Shown here: piece after piece, positions 8,401-23,400 of the stretch
Layout of the letters: each line of letters starts with the position of its first letter
Position numbering within the stretch: the stretch's first letter is position 1
DNA from: Clostridium sp. 28_17
GTDB lineage: Bacteria; Bacillota; Clostridia; TANB77; CAG-508
DNA: 33,750 nt
Assembly: GCA_001916065.1 (NCBI GenBank)
Contig: MNRS01000025.1
Location: forward strand, 1 to 33,750
Direction of reading: 5' to 3'
The notes under the pieces: generated by a model
What the model was told of the DNA's origin: nothing
Databases searched by the model: none
Seen by the model: only the letters and a program-made list of their open reading frames with translations
Position numbers and translations under genes: made by a program

Positions 8401-11400
8401 GAAAAGTACAAGCCAAAATAGTAGGAGGATACAATCACTTTATAGGACTAAAAGCAGACGGGACACTATATGGATGGGGGTACAATGGATATGGCCAACT
8501 AGGGTTAGGAGACAAAACAAGTAGAACAAAGCCAGAAGAAATAAAAATGCCAGAAACAGAAAACCACTCATATCCAATAGATGTAGTTGCAGGAAATCAA
8601 TTTACATTAGTACTAAAATCAGATGGAACAGTATGGGCAACAGGATACAATGAAAATGGAGAACTAGGACAAAATAATGGAACAACAACAACAAAATTTG
8701 TACAAGTAAAAAATGAAGACGGAAAGGGATATTTACAAAATATAGTAGGAATAGCTGCAAGTGGAAATTCAAGTTATGCAATGACAAAAGAAGGCGAAGT
8801 TTACTCATGGGGATATAACCGTTATGGACAACTTGGAGTAAATGACGGAACAACTAGACTATTACCAGTAAAAATGAAATATGTAAAAAACATTATGCAA
8901 ATGAGTGGGCAAGATATAGCAGTAGCACTACTAGATTCAGATGGAAGTGTATGGACAGTAGGATATAACGGTAATTATGGATTAGGAATAGGAAATGACT
9001 CAAACAGATCATTACCAATAAAAATAAAAGACACAAATGGAAAAACACTTTACAATGTAAAAGAAGTCGCTTCAGGAAGACAACATATAGTTATATTAAA
9101 AGAAGATGGAAGTGCATGGGCAGTAGGATATAATGGATATGGACAATTAGGAGACGGAACTACAACATCAAAATCAATAATAGTTCCAATGAAAATATCA
9201 AATGAAGAAAAAGTACAAAATATAAAACATATTTATGCCGCTGGAGATGCATCAGCATTAATAACAGAAAAAGGAATGTATGTTACAGGAAACAACGACT
9301 ATGGAGCACTATTTACAAAAGATGCAACAGATAGAGTGTACTTAAGCAAAGTAGAAGAAGAAAAAACAATACTAGCAGGAGCATTTACAAAAAATTACGA
9401 TGGACCACAAACAGGAGCAATAATAAATGACGAAGGAAAAGTATGGACAGTAGGATACAATAGCAATGGAGAAATGGCAAACGAAACAGTACAAAACTTA
9501 AGAACACCATGGTTAATAAGTAAATTAAAAATAGATGTAAGCGAAAATAATATAATAAACATTGAAAACATAAATGAAACAAAGCAAATAAAATATAAAG
9601 CAAAAATGGGATTCAATTTATTAACAGACACAATACCAACAGAAAAAATAACATTTACATCAATGGACAATAACATAGCAACAGTAGCAGAAGACGGAAC
9701 AATTACAGCAAAATCAATAGGAACAACAACAATAAAATTACACGACGAAACAAACGACATATATGCAAGAATAAAAGTAAACGTTAATGGACAAGGAAAT
9801 ATAACACAAGCCAAATTAGATGCAGGAGCAAATCATTTTGTATCTTTAAAAGGCGATGGAACAGTATGGGGATGGGGCTACAATGGATATGGACAACTAG
9901 GAACAGAAAACACAAGCAACCAACTAAAACCAGTACAAGCAAAAGAACAAATAGTATCAGAAGATGGAACAACTAAAGTACAAAATGTAGAAAATGCAAT
10001 TGATGTTGCAGCAGGAGGACATACAACATTAATACTAAAAGCAGATGGAACAGTATGGGCAGCTGGAAGAAATGAATATGGACAAGTAGGAAATGGTAAC
10101 GCAACAACTCAAAAAATATTCCAAAAAGTAAAAATAAACGCAAACGGAGAATACTTGCAAGACATAATTGCAGTAGCAATGGCAGACAGTACAAGTTATG
10201 CACTAACAAAAAATGGAGAAGTATATGCATGGGGATACAATAGATATGGCCAATTTGGACAAAACTATGGTGATACAAACGCACATTACTATCCAACTAA
10301 AATGCAAAAAGTATCTAATATTACACAAATTTCTGCAGGATATTATGACTTAATGATGTTAGACGCAGATGGAAGCATATGGAATGTAGGATATAATGAC
10401 TATTCAGAATTTGGATTAGGAAATTCTTCTACATATTCATTACCACAACAAATGCTTGACCAAACAGGCAGAAAAATATTATACAATGTAAAAGAAATAG
10501 CAGCCGGAGGTTACCACGAAATAGTCTTAAAAGAAGACAACACAGTATGGAGTGTAGGATATAATGGATATGGACAACTAGGAGACTCAACAACATCAAC
10601 AGCAAACATTATAAAACCAGTATTAGACACAAATGGAAAACAAGTAGCAGATGCAAAACACATCCATGTTGGAGGACATACAACATTTATCTCAAGAAAT
10701 AAAAATCAAGAAGGAAAAAACCAAGGAATATATGTTATAGGAACCAATAGCTATGGAAACTTATTTACAAAAGACACATCATCTAGATCATATGCTACAC
10801 CAGTAGAAACAGATAAAGACATAATAGCAATGGCATCAACTACAAACAGTGATGTATATAATACAGGAGTAATAGCAGACCAAGATGGTATGGTATACAC
10901 AGTTGGATACAACTCAAATGGAGAGATAGGAAATGATACAACACAAAATCTTACAACACCTTGGTGCATAAGTAATAAAAAAATAAATGTAGAAAAAGAT
11001 ACAATAAACTTAAAAGTAAAAGGAGAAAAAGCACAAATAAATTACACATCAAATATGGAATTCAACCTATTACTAAAACAAGTTCCAAACTCAATATGCA
11101 CATTTAAATCAATGGACGAAAAAGTAGCAACAGTAGACGCAAAAACAGGAGAAGTAACAGCAGTAGCAACAGGAACAACATTTATAAAATTATATAACAA
11201 AGAAAACAATTTATATGCAGCAGTAAAAATTAATGTAAATGGAACACAAGGAAAAATTCAACCTAAAATAGTAGGAGGATATAACCATTTTGTATCATTA
11301 AAATCAGACGGAACAGTATGGACATGGGGAAGCAATGGATATGGCCAACTTGGAACAGGTAATACTGTTAATAGTACACAACCAGTACAACTTGCTACAC

Positions 11401-14400
11401 AAACAATAGATGACTCTAATAGAGTTATAACAACAAAAATAACAGATGCAAAAGATATAGCAACAGGGTATGGTCACACTTTAATACTAAAAGAAGACGG
11501 AACAGTATGGGCAACAGGAAGAAATGACTATGGACAATTAGGAAATGGAAATACAACAAATCAAAAAACATTAACACAAGTAAAAGGACCAAACGGAGAA
11601 GGATATTTAAAAGACATAATAGCAATAACAGCCGGAAATTTATCAAGTTATGCACTAACAAAAGAAGGGAAAGTATACTCATGGGGATATAACTATTATG
11701 GTTCATTCGGAGTAGGATACACAACATCAAATAATGCAAACTATTATCCAATCCAAATGAAAAAAGTAAACAATATAATCCAAATGTCTGCAGGAGAAAA
11801 CCATATAGCATTACTAGATGCAAATGGAAGTGTATGGCAAGTAGGATACAATGGAAACTATCAACTAGGAACAAACAACACATCAAACTACTCACTACCA
11901 CAACAAATGCTTGACCAAACAGGAACAAAAATCCTATATGGAGTAAAAGAAATATCTGCTGGAGACCAACACACAACAATACTAAAAGAAGATGGAACAG
12001 TATGGTCTACAGGATATAATGGATATGGACAATTAATGGATGGAACAACAAACTCAAAAGCAATAATAGTCCAAGCAAAATACAGTGAAGGAAAAGCAAT
12101 AACAAATGCAAAACACATAAAATCAGCAGGATATTCAACATTTGTATCAAGAAACAAAAACGAAGACGGAGAAAACCAAGGACTATATGTAGCCGGAATG
12201 AACAACTATGGAGCATTATTCACAAAAGACACATCATATAAAACATATGCAACACCAGTAGAAACAGACAAAGACATACTAACAATGGCACTAACAAGAA
12301 ACTATGACGATTACAACACAGGAGCCATTGTAGACCAAGACGGAAAAGTATACACAGTTGGATACAACGCAAATGGTGAAATGGCAAACAAAACAACACA
12401 AAACCTAACAACACCATGGTGTATCAGTGATTTAAAAATAGAAGTAGCAGACAACATAATCAATCTAGAAAATATAGACGACACAGCAAAAATAAACTAC
12501 AAACTAAAAATGGCATTTAACTTATTAACAGATGATATACCATCAGGAGACTGCACATTTACATCTATGGACAAAGACACAGTAACAGTAGCAGAAGATG
12601 GAACAATAACAGCAAAACAAATAGGAACAACATTTGTAAAAGTATATAACAAAAGAAACGACCTTTATGCAGCAGTAAAAGTAAATGTAAACGGAAAAGG
12701 TAATAAAACACAACCAAAAATAGAAGGTGGATTAAACCATTTTGTAGCACTAAAAGCAGATGGAACAGTATGGACATGGGGACACAATGGATATGGACAA
12801 TTAGGAACATCAGATTACGTAAACAAAACAGAAGCAACTAAAAACACAATGAAAAATGTAATGGATATAGCAGCAGGACATGGTCATACATTAATACTAA
12901 AAACAGATGGAACAGTATGGGCAACAGGAAGAAATGACTATGGACAACTAGGAGATGGAACAACAATAAAATCAAATTCATTCCATAAAGTAAAACTAAA
13001 CAACAATGGAGACTATCTAGAAAATGTAGTAGCAATAGCAGCGGGAAATGTATCAAGTTACGCATTAACAAAAGATGGAACAGTATACTCATGGGGATAT
13101 AACTATTATGGCTCATTCGGAGTAGGATACACAACGTCAAATAATGCAAACTGTTATCCAATCCAAATGCAAAAAGTAAATAACATAATCCAAATGTCTG
13201 CAGGAGAAAATCATATATCATTACTAGACGCAAATGGAAGCGTATGGCAAGTAGGATACAATGGAAACTATCAACTAGGAACAAACAACACATCAAACTA
13301 CTCATTACCACAACAAATGCTTGACCAAACAGGAACAAAAATACTATATGGGGTAAAAGAAATATCAGCAGGTGAACAACACACAACAGTACTAAAAGAA
13401 GACGGAACAGTATGGTCTACAGGATATAATGGATATGGACAATTAATGGATGGAACAACAAATTCAAAATCAGTAATAGTACAAGCAAAAGAAAGTGAAG
13501 AAAAAGCAATAACAAATGCAAAACATATAAAATCAGCAGGATACTCAACATTTGTATCAAGAAAAAAAGACAAAGACGGAGAAAACCAAGGACTATATGT
13601 AGCCGGAATGAACAACTACGGAGCATTATTTACAAAAGACACATCATATAAAAAATATGCAACACCAGTAGAAACAGACAAAGACATACTAACAATGGCA
13701 CTAACAAGAAATTATGATGGATACGGTACAGGTGCAATAGCAGACCAGGACGGTATGGTATACACAGTTGGATACAACGCAAATGGTGAAATGGCAAACA
13801 AAACAACACAAAACCTAACTACACCATGGTGCATAAGCGAAGAAAAAATAAATGTAGAAAAAAATATAATCGACTTCCAAAAAGCAGGAGAAAAAGAAAC
13901 AATAAAATACGACATGTCAATGGCATTCAATCTACTACTAACAGAAGTACCAGATAACACATGTACATTTAAAACAATGGACGAAAAAGTAGCAACAGTA
14001 AACGAAAAAACAGGAGAAGTAACAGCAGTAGCAACAGGAACAACATTTATAAAACTATATAATGCAAAAAATAATTTATATGCAGCAGTAAAAATAAATG
14101 TAAACGAAAATGGAAATGTAACACAAGCCAAAGTTGTAGGAGGATACAACCATTTTGTAGCATTAAAAGCAAATGGAACAGTATATAGTTGGGGTTACAA
14201 TGGATATGGACAACTTGCAACAAAAGATTACACATCAAAAAATGCACCAAATATAATGATTACTTCAACAACAGACGTAGATGGAAACACAACATATGAA
14301 GAAATGAAAGATGCAATAGACATAGCAACAGGGCATGGACACACATTAGTTCTAAAAAAAGACGGAACAGTATGGGCAACAGGAAGAAATGACTATGGAC

Positions 14401-17400
14401 AATTAGGAAATGGAAAAACAAGCAAACAAAATACATTAACACAAGTAAAAGGACCAAATGGAGTAGGATATCTAAAAGACATAATAGCAATAACGGCTGG
14501 AAACGTATCAAGTTATGCACTAACAAAATATGGAACAGTATATTCATGGGGATATAACTACTATGGTTCATTCGGAATAGGATACACAACATCAAATAAT
14601 GCAAACTATTATCCAATCCAAATGCAAAAAGTAAATAACATAATCCAAATATCTGCAGGAGAAAATCACATCGCTTTACTAGACGCAGATGGAAGCGTAT
14701 GGCAAGTAGGATACAATGGAAACTATCAATTAGGAACAAACAACTCATCAAACTACTCACTACCACAACAAATGCTTGACCAAACAGGAACAAAAATACT
14801 ATATGGAGTAAAAGAAGTATCTGCTGGAGACCAACACACAACAGTACTAAAAGAAGACGGAACAGTATGGTCTACAGGATATAATGGATATGGACAACTA
14901 ATGGACGGAACAACAAATTCAAAATCAATAATAGTACAAGCACTTGATAGCAATAAAAATAAAATAACAGACGCAAAACACATAAAATCAGCAGGATATT
15001 CAACATTTGTATCAAGAAACAAAAACGAAGACGGAGAAAACCAAGGACTATATGTAGGCGGAATGAACAACTATGGAGCATTATTTACAAAAGACACATC
15101 ATATAAAACATATGCAACACCAGTAGAAACAGACAAAGACATACTAACAATGGCACTAACAAGAAACTATGATGGATACAACACAGGAGCAATTGTAGAC
15201 GCAGACGGTATGGTATATACCGCTGGATATAATGCAGAAGGCGAAATAGGAGACGGAACAAAACAAAACACAACAACACCAACATGTATAAGCAAAGTAA
15301 AACTACAAGCAACACCATCAGTAATAAACTATCAAAAAGCAGGAGACACAGGAAGCAAAATAACATGCAAGACTACAGCAGGATTCAACCTATTATATGA
15401 CAAATTAGAACAAACAAGTTGTAAATTTACTTCAAGTAACGAAAACGTAGCAACAGTATCAGAAGACGGAATAGTTACTGCTACAGGAACAGGAAAAACA
15501 TACATAAAAGTATACAACCAAGGAACAGGAGCACACGCAGCAGTAAAAGTAAATGTAAATGGAACACAAGGAAAAGTATATCCAAAAATAACAGCAGGAG
15601 GAAACTTCTTTGCAGCACTAAAAGCAAATGGAGAAATATGGACATGGGGTTACAATGGATATGGACAATTAGGAACAACAGACAAGACATCAAAATTAAA
15701 ACCAACAAAAACAAACATTTATGACTCATCTGATAATACACAAAAAATATATGCAATAGATGTAGCATCAGGAAATAATCACACAGTAGTACTAAAATCA
15801 GACGGAACAGTATGGGCATCAGGATATAATGGATATGGACAATTAGGAAATGGAACAACAACAAATTCAAACGAATTTGTACAAGTAAAAGACTCAACAG
15901 GAAAAGGATATTTAACAGACATAATAGAAATAGCAGCAAATAATTGTATGACATATGCATTAAAATCAGATGGAACAGTATATTCATGGGGATATAACTA
16001 CTATGGAAATTTAGGACAAGGATATGGAGATAATAGTGCACATACAATACCACAAAAAGTACAAAAAGTATCAAATATAATCCAAATATCATCAGGAGAA
16101 AACTACCTAGCAATGCTAGATGCAGACGGAAGTGTATGGTCTGTAGGATACAATGGATATGGACAATTTGGAACAGGAACAACAGGCTCAACAGGTGTAG
16201 CACAACAAATGAAAAATTCAAATAACACAGGAATACTATATGGAGTAAAAGAAGTATCTGCCGGAACAATACACACATTATTAGCAATGGAAGATGGAAC
16301 AGCAATGTCTGTAGGATACAATGGATATGGACAATTAGGAGATGGAACAACAAATACAAGATATTTACCAGTTCAAATGATAGACACAGAAAACAACAAA
16401 GTAACAGATGTAGAAAATGTATCAGCAAATGGATATTCAAGTATAATAACAAGAAACAGCGAAACACCAGATGATGCAGGAATATATGTTACAGGATACA
16501 ACAACTATGGACAATTATTCACAAAAAACACAACAACAAGAACAAAACTAGAAAAAGCACAAACTGACAAAAACATAATAACAACAGCCAGCACGACAAA
16601 TGTATCATATCAAACATCAGCAATAGCAGATAGTCTAGGATTAGTATACACAGTAGGATACAATGGAAATGGAGAAATGGGAGATGACTCTACAACAACG
16701 ACAATAAACCCAACAAATATTTCAGAAGCAAAATTTGAAGTAGATGACCAAAGAATAATATTAAACTTAAACAGTAACAACAATCAAAGACAAATAAATG
16801 CTGCAACAGATTTAGGATTTAACTTATTATATTACCAAGTTGAAGGGGAACAACTACAATATAAGAGTTTAGATACAAACATTGCAACAGTAGATAACAA
16901 CGGAATGGTAACAGCACAAAATTATGGAACAACAAAAATAGAAGTAAGCACAAACAAATTACCAAACAAAGCAATAGTTACAGTAGAAGTATTAAGAAAA
17001 GACGACATAGCTATGCCAAAAGTAGTAAGTGGACAAAACTTTACAATAGCATTAAAAGCAGATGGAACAGTATGGGCATGGGGATATAATGCAAATGGAC
17101 AACTAGGACTAGGAGACACAAGTAACAGATACAAACCAACAAAAATAGACATAGAAAACGTAATAGACATAGCAGCAGGAGATAGTCACACACTATTACT
17201 AACAAAAGACGGAAAAGTATACTCTTGTGGAACAAACTCATACTCTCAATTAGGAAGAAGCGGAAACACAACAAAACCAGAGGAAGTACCAGGCCTAGAA
17301 AACATATCACAAATAGCAGCAAGTACATACAACTCTATGGCACTAACAAAAGACGGAAAATTATACACATGGGGATACAACGGAAATGGACAATTAGGAA

Positions 17401-20400
17401 ATGGAACTACATCAGGAACTGCAACACCAATAAAAATAAAATTAGACGGAATAATAAAAATAGCAGGCAAAAACCAAACATCAACTGCAGTAACTGCAGA
17501 CGGAAAATTATACACATGGGGATACAATGGATATGGACAATTAGGAAATGGAAATACATCAAACCTATATGTACCAACAGAAGTAATGGAATTAGAAAAC
17601 ATAGTAGATGTAGCAGTAGAAAACAATACAATAATAGCATTAGACTCTAAAGGACAAGTATACTCAAGTGGATACAACGGATATGGAAACCTAGGAAATA
17701 ACACAACAAATGGAAGAAACAAATTCGGAAAAGTAATTGAAAGTATAGAAGAAGAAACAAAAGAACCAACATACCTAAGCAATGTAAAACAAATAGAAGC
17801 AGGAAACGAAACAACAATAGCAATAAAAAAAGACGGAACTGCAGTGGCTTGGGGATATAATGGATATGGACAACTAAGCAATGGAAACACAACAAATGCA
17901 TTACTAGCAACAGAACTAAAATACAATAAAGATGGAGACAAAGTAGACGAAATAATAGATGTAGCAGTAAGCAATGAAGGAACAACAATAGTAAGAAAAG
18001 ACGGAAAAGTATGGACAGTAGGAAAAAACAACCTAGGACAAGTTGGAGATGGATCAATAACAAACAGAACAGAATACACATGTATAAGCAAATCAAGAAT
18101 AAGTTTTGATAAATCGCCAATAAGAATAAAAGGAATAGGAAAAACAGAAGACATATCAGCAAAAATGATAGCAGGATTTAACCTATTATATAATTCTGTA
18201 GATAACCAAAAATTTGAATTTTCAATTAAAAATTCAAACATAGCACAAATAGGTAAAAACACAGGAAAAGTAACATCAGTTAAAAAAGGAAAAACACAAG
18301 CAACAGTAACAGATGTTTACTCAGGAGAAAAATCAACAGTAGATGTATATGTACTAGGAAACGAAGACCTAACATTCCCACAAATAGAAAACTATAACTA
18401 CTCAACAGTAACACTAAAAGCAAACGGAGAAGTATGGAGTTATGGATACAATGGATATGGACAACTAGGAACAGGAGACACATCAAACAAAATACTACCA
18501 ACATACACAGGAATAAATAATATAGTATCAATTGCACTTGGAAGTGCACATACAGTTGCAGTCGACAAAGATGGACATGTATGGACATGGGGATACAACA
18601 ATTATGGACAACTAGGAAATGGAACAACAACATCATCATATACAAAAGTACAAGTAAAATCACCAGATGGGGAAGGTGTATTAGAAAACATCATAGCAGT
18701 AGCGGCCGGAGATAGTTACTCTCTAGCATTAGACAAAGACGGAAATGTATATGCATGGGGATATAATGGATATGGAAACTTAGGACTAGGAGACACAAAC
18801 ACAAGAACATTACCTGTAAAAGTGCAAGCACTAGAAAAAATAACAAAAATAGAAGCCTCAAATGTATCAAGTTTTGCAATAGACAGTAACAACAAACTAT
18901 GGGTAGCAGGATACAACGGATATGGAAACCTAGGAGATGGAACAACATCAAATAGAGCAACATTTACACAAAATCCAATATTGGACGAAGTAGCAGACGT
19001 ATCAGCAAGTCCAGTAAATAGCACAATTGCATTATTATTAGATGGAACAGTATGGGGATTTGGAAACAACACATACAACGCACTAACAAATGTAGGTGGA
19101 GCAGTACCACAACAACTAACATCAGAAGAAGGAAGTCTATCAAACATAACTGCAATAAACGAAGGATACTATTCAGGATATGCAATAACATCAGAAGAAA
19201 AAGTAGTAACTTGGGGATTAAACAACTATGCACAATTAGCAACAGGAGACAAAACAACAAAAACACTTGCAACATATATGAAAGACAAAGAAGGACAAGA
19301 CTTTACAGACGTAATGATAGTATCAGGAGGAACATACAATACAGAAATTGCAAAAAATGACGGAACAGTATGGAGTATAGGATACAATGGATATGGAGAA
19401 TTAGGTGATGGCTCAACAAACTCTATAAACTACTTAGAATCAATATCAACACAATATATAGAATTAGCAGAAAGAGAAGTAACACTAAAACTATCAAATC
19501 CAACATATCAAATACAACCAAAAACAATATATGGATTTAACTTATTATATGAAGAAGCAACAAACAACGGATTTAAATATGTAAGTTCAAATACAGACAT
19601 AGCAACAGTTGACAAATACACAGGAAAAGTAAATGCTAAAAAAGAAGGAAAAGCATACATAACACTAAAATCAGTTAGTGGAGAAGACGAAGCAGTAGTA
19701 AAAGTAAATGTAATAGGAGAAGACAAAAAAACCGCAGAAAAAGTTGTAGTAGGAAATATACACTCACTAGCACTAAAACAAGATGGAACTATTTGGGCAT
19801 GGGGTGATAACTCAAATGGAGAAATCGGAAATGGAGTAGCAAACAGTGCATATATAACAGAACCAACACAAGTAGAAAAAGGAGAATACACAGAAGTAAT
19901 ACAAAGCACATCACCAGACGGTTCAATAGTTACAACAACAACAAAAGCACAAAAAACATTAGACGACATAAAAGACATAGCAGCAGGATACTATTACAAC
20001 TTAGCACTAGACGCCGAAGGAAATGTATGGGCATGGGGATATAATGGATATGGACAACTAGGAAATGGAACAACAGAGAACAAATACATCCCAACAAAAA
20101 TAGAAAAACTAAAAGACATCAAAAAAGTATATATAAGTGGAAACACAAGTATAGCAATAAACAACAAAGGTGAAGTATATGTATGGGGATATGAATATTC
20201 AAAAGAACCAACAAAAATAAAAACATACAACAAAATTGTATCAGCTTCAGGAAAAATAATGTTAGCAGAAGACGGAACAGTATGGACACTTGCAAATAAC
20301 CCAAATAGAATAGCCGGAATAAACAATATTGTAGAAGTCGCTTCATCAGATAACAGTTATTATGCATTAGACACAAAAGGAAATGTATGGGCATGGGGAT

Positions 20401-23400
20401 ATAATGGATATGGACAATTAGGACAAGGAAACACAACAAACTCAAGCCAACCAGTAAAAGTACAAGCAGAAGAAATAACATTAGACTCAGAAGGAAACGA
20501 AACAAAAGAACAAAAAACAATAGAAAACATTGTAGAAATATCATCAGGAAACAATAGCATAATGATGGTAAGCAAATATGGTGAAATATACTCATGTGGA
20601 TACAGTGCAAACGGACAATTAGGAACAGGAGAATATACATCAACTATACCAGTTGCAAGAAAAGCAACAAATGCAAAAGACATAAAAGTTGCAAACACAA
20701 ACACATATCACTCTATTGCATCAGACACATCAGGATTTGTATACACAACAGGATACAATAGATATGGAGAATTAGGAGACGGAACAACAAATACAAGAAA
20801 TGTATTTACAGTAATAGGAGATACATATGTAAATGTAGGTTCTAACGTAATATCAGTAGAAAAAAATGAAACAAAACAAGTAAATGCTTCATTAGACAAC
20901 AAATTCAACTTAATAACAGACAAAGTAGATAGTGGCAATATGACATTTATGTCATTAGATACAGACATAGCAACAGTTGATGAAGACGGAATAATAACAG
21001 GAAAAGAAATAGGAAAAGCAGAAATTGTTGTAACACACAAAATAACAAACAAAACAGCAACAATATTTGTAAACGTAGTACCAGAAGGAAAACAATCTGT
21101 ACCAAAAGTAGAAGTAGGAAACACACACACAGTAGCATTAAAAGCAGACGGAACAGTATGGACATGGGGAAACAATACATATGGACAACTAGGAACAGCA
21201 GATAACAACGCAAAAGCAACTCCAGTAAAAGTAACAGCATTAGAAAATGTAATAGATATAACAGTAGGAAACGAAAATACTATGGCAGTAAAAGCAGACG
21301 GAACAGTATGGTCATGGGGATACAATGGATATGGACAACTAGGAGATGGAACAGGATCAAACAGAAATAAACCAGTTCAAGTAATAAAAAATAATGGTAC
21401 ACCACTAACAAAAATAGTAAAAATAACAAGTGGAAACAACAAAACAATAGCACTAGACACAGAAGGAAATGTATGGGCATGGGGATATGGATATGAAAGT
21501 ACAGCAACAAAACTAAGCAAACTAGAAAACATTATAGACATATCAGCAGACTATGCAGCAGACCAAACAGGAAAAGTATACAAAATAAGTGATTATACAC
21601 AAATAGAAGCAGAAAAAGTAATAAGAATATCACAAGGATACAATCACACACTATTCCTAAGAAATGATGGAAAAGGATATGCAATTGGAAACAACGAAAA
21701 AGGACAACTAGGACAAGGAAACTCAAAAAATACATCAAAACCAGTATTCATACAAAACGAGTACGGAACAGACGCAATAAAAAATATAAAAGAACTAAAA
21801 GCCGGAAAACAATTTTCAATAGCATTAATGAAAGACGGAACAACATATGTATGGGGAGCAAACGAAAACTATAAATTAGCAACTACACAAGACACAAATC
21901 AAATGTTACCAAAGAAAAACGACAGAATAAATAAAGCAATATCTGTTGATGCAGGTCAAAATAATGGTGCAATGATAAACAAAGACGGATTCGTTTACAC
22001 ATGGGGACTTGGAAAATACGGAGCACTAGGAAATAAACTATATAACACAACAGATGAATTAACATTGGTAGGAAGAGAAGATGTTGGACTAAGTTCAAAT
22101 AATATAACAATACATCTAGGTGAACAATATAATTTAACTGTAACAAACAAAACATTTAATGTAATAAAAGATGTAGTAGACAATAGCCAAATGAATTACA
22201 CAACAGGAAATTCAAACATAGCAAACATCACACAAAATGGAACAATAACAGGAATACAAACAGGAAAAACAACAATAGAAGTAAACAAAGAAGGAACAGA
22301 CTACACAAGCATAGCACAAGTAACAGTATTACCAGAAAATGTAGAAATAGAACCAATGTCGCTAACAAATGGTTCACACACAGTAATATTAAAAGCAAAT
22401 GGAACAGTATGGAGTTATGGATTAAACTCAAGTTATGAACTAGGAAATGGAACAACAAAATCAACAGACATACCAGTACAAGTAGCATTCCCAGAAAACA
22501 CAAAAATAAAACAAATAGCAATAGGAAACACACATAACCTAGCACTAGACACAGAAGGAAACGTATGGGGATGGGGAGCAAATGCAAACTATGCATTAGG
22601 AACAACATCAAGCACACCGGTAAAATTAGGAATAACAAACATCAAAAAAATAGCAGCAAACAATAATCAAAGTATGGCATTAACAAAAGACGGTTATGTA
22701 TATGTATGGGGATTAAACGCAAATGGAGAATTAGGAACAAGAACATACCAAAACGTACAAGAACCAACAATGCTACCATACGTAAGTGATATATTAGACA
22801 TCTCAATGGGAAAAAATCATACACTATTGTTAACAACAAGTGGAAAAGTATTGGCATCAGGACTAAACGTATATGGACAAACAGCAAATGCAGAAGGAAA
22901 AACAAACAAATTTGAAGAAATAAAACTAAATGAACTAATAGGAAAAATATCAGCAGGTGACAATCATAGTGTTCTATTAACAACAAAAGGAGAAATATAT
23001 ACATTTGGTTATAACGTAAAAGGACAATTAGGAAACGGAAATAACAAAAATACAAATACACCAACAAAAGTATCAGGAATAAGAGACATTATGGATATAT
23101 CCGCTGGAAAAAATCAAACAATAATACTAAGTTCAAACAAAATACTATATTCAACAGGTTCAAATGAACAAGGAGAACTAGGAATAGGAACAGACGAAAA
23201 CAAAGTATTATTTACACAAATAAAAACAATAGACAATATGATGAGCATATCAAGTGGAAACACATATAATGTAGCAATAAGATATGATGGAGAAGTATAT
23301 GCATGGGGAGACTATTATCATGGAATACAGAACATAAAAACAAAAACAAACAGTAGAATACCAGTAAAAATAGGAAACGACTCATCATACGCAAACGAAA

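Noticed and set aside
17225..17650. 141-residue + strand frame inside the giant gene
   Set aside because: It is a shifted reading of the RCC1 codons, rich in Lys, Arg and Asn, and lies fully inside the real frame.
17246..18262. 338-residue open frame on the minus strand inside the giant gene
   Set aside because: Same cause: it mirrors the repeated GYNGYGQLG codons, giving recurring CPYPLYP words, and has no independent signal.
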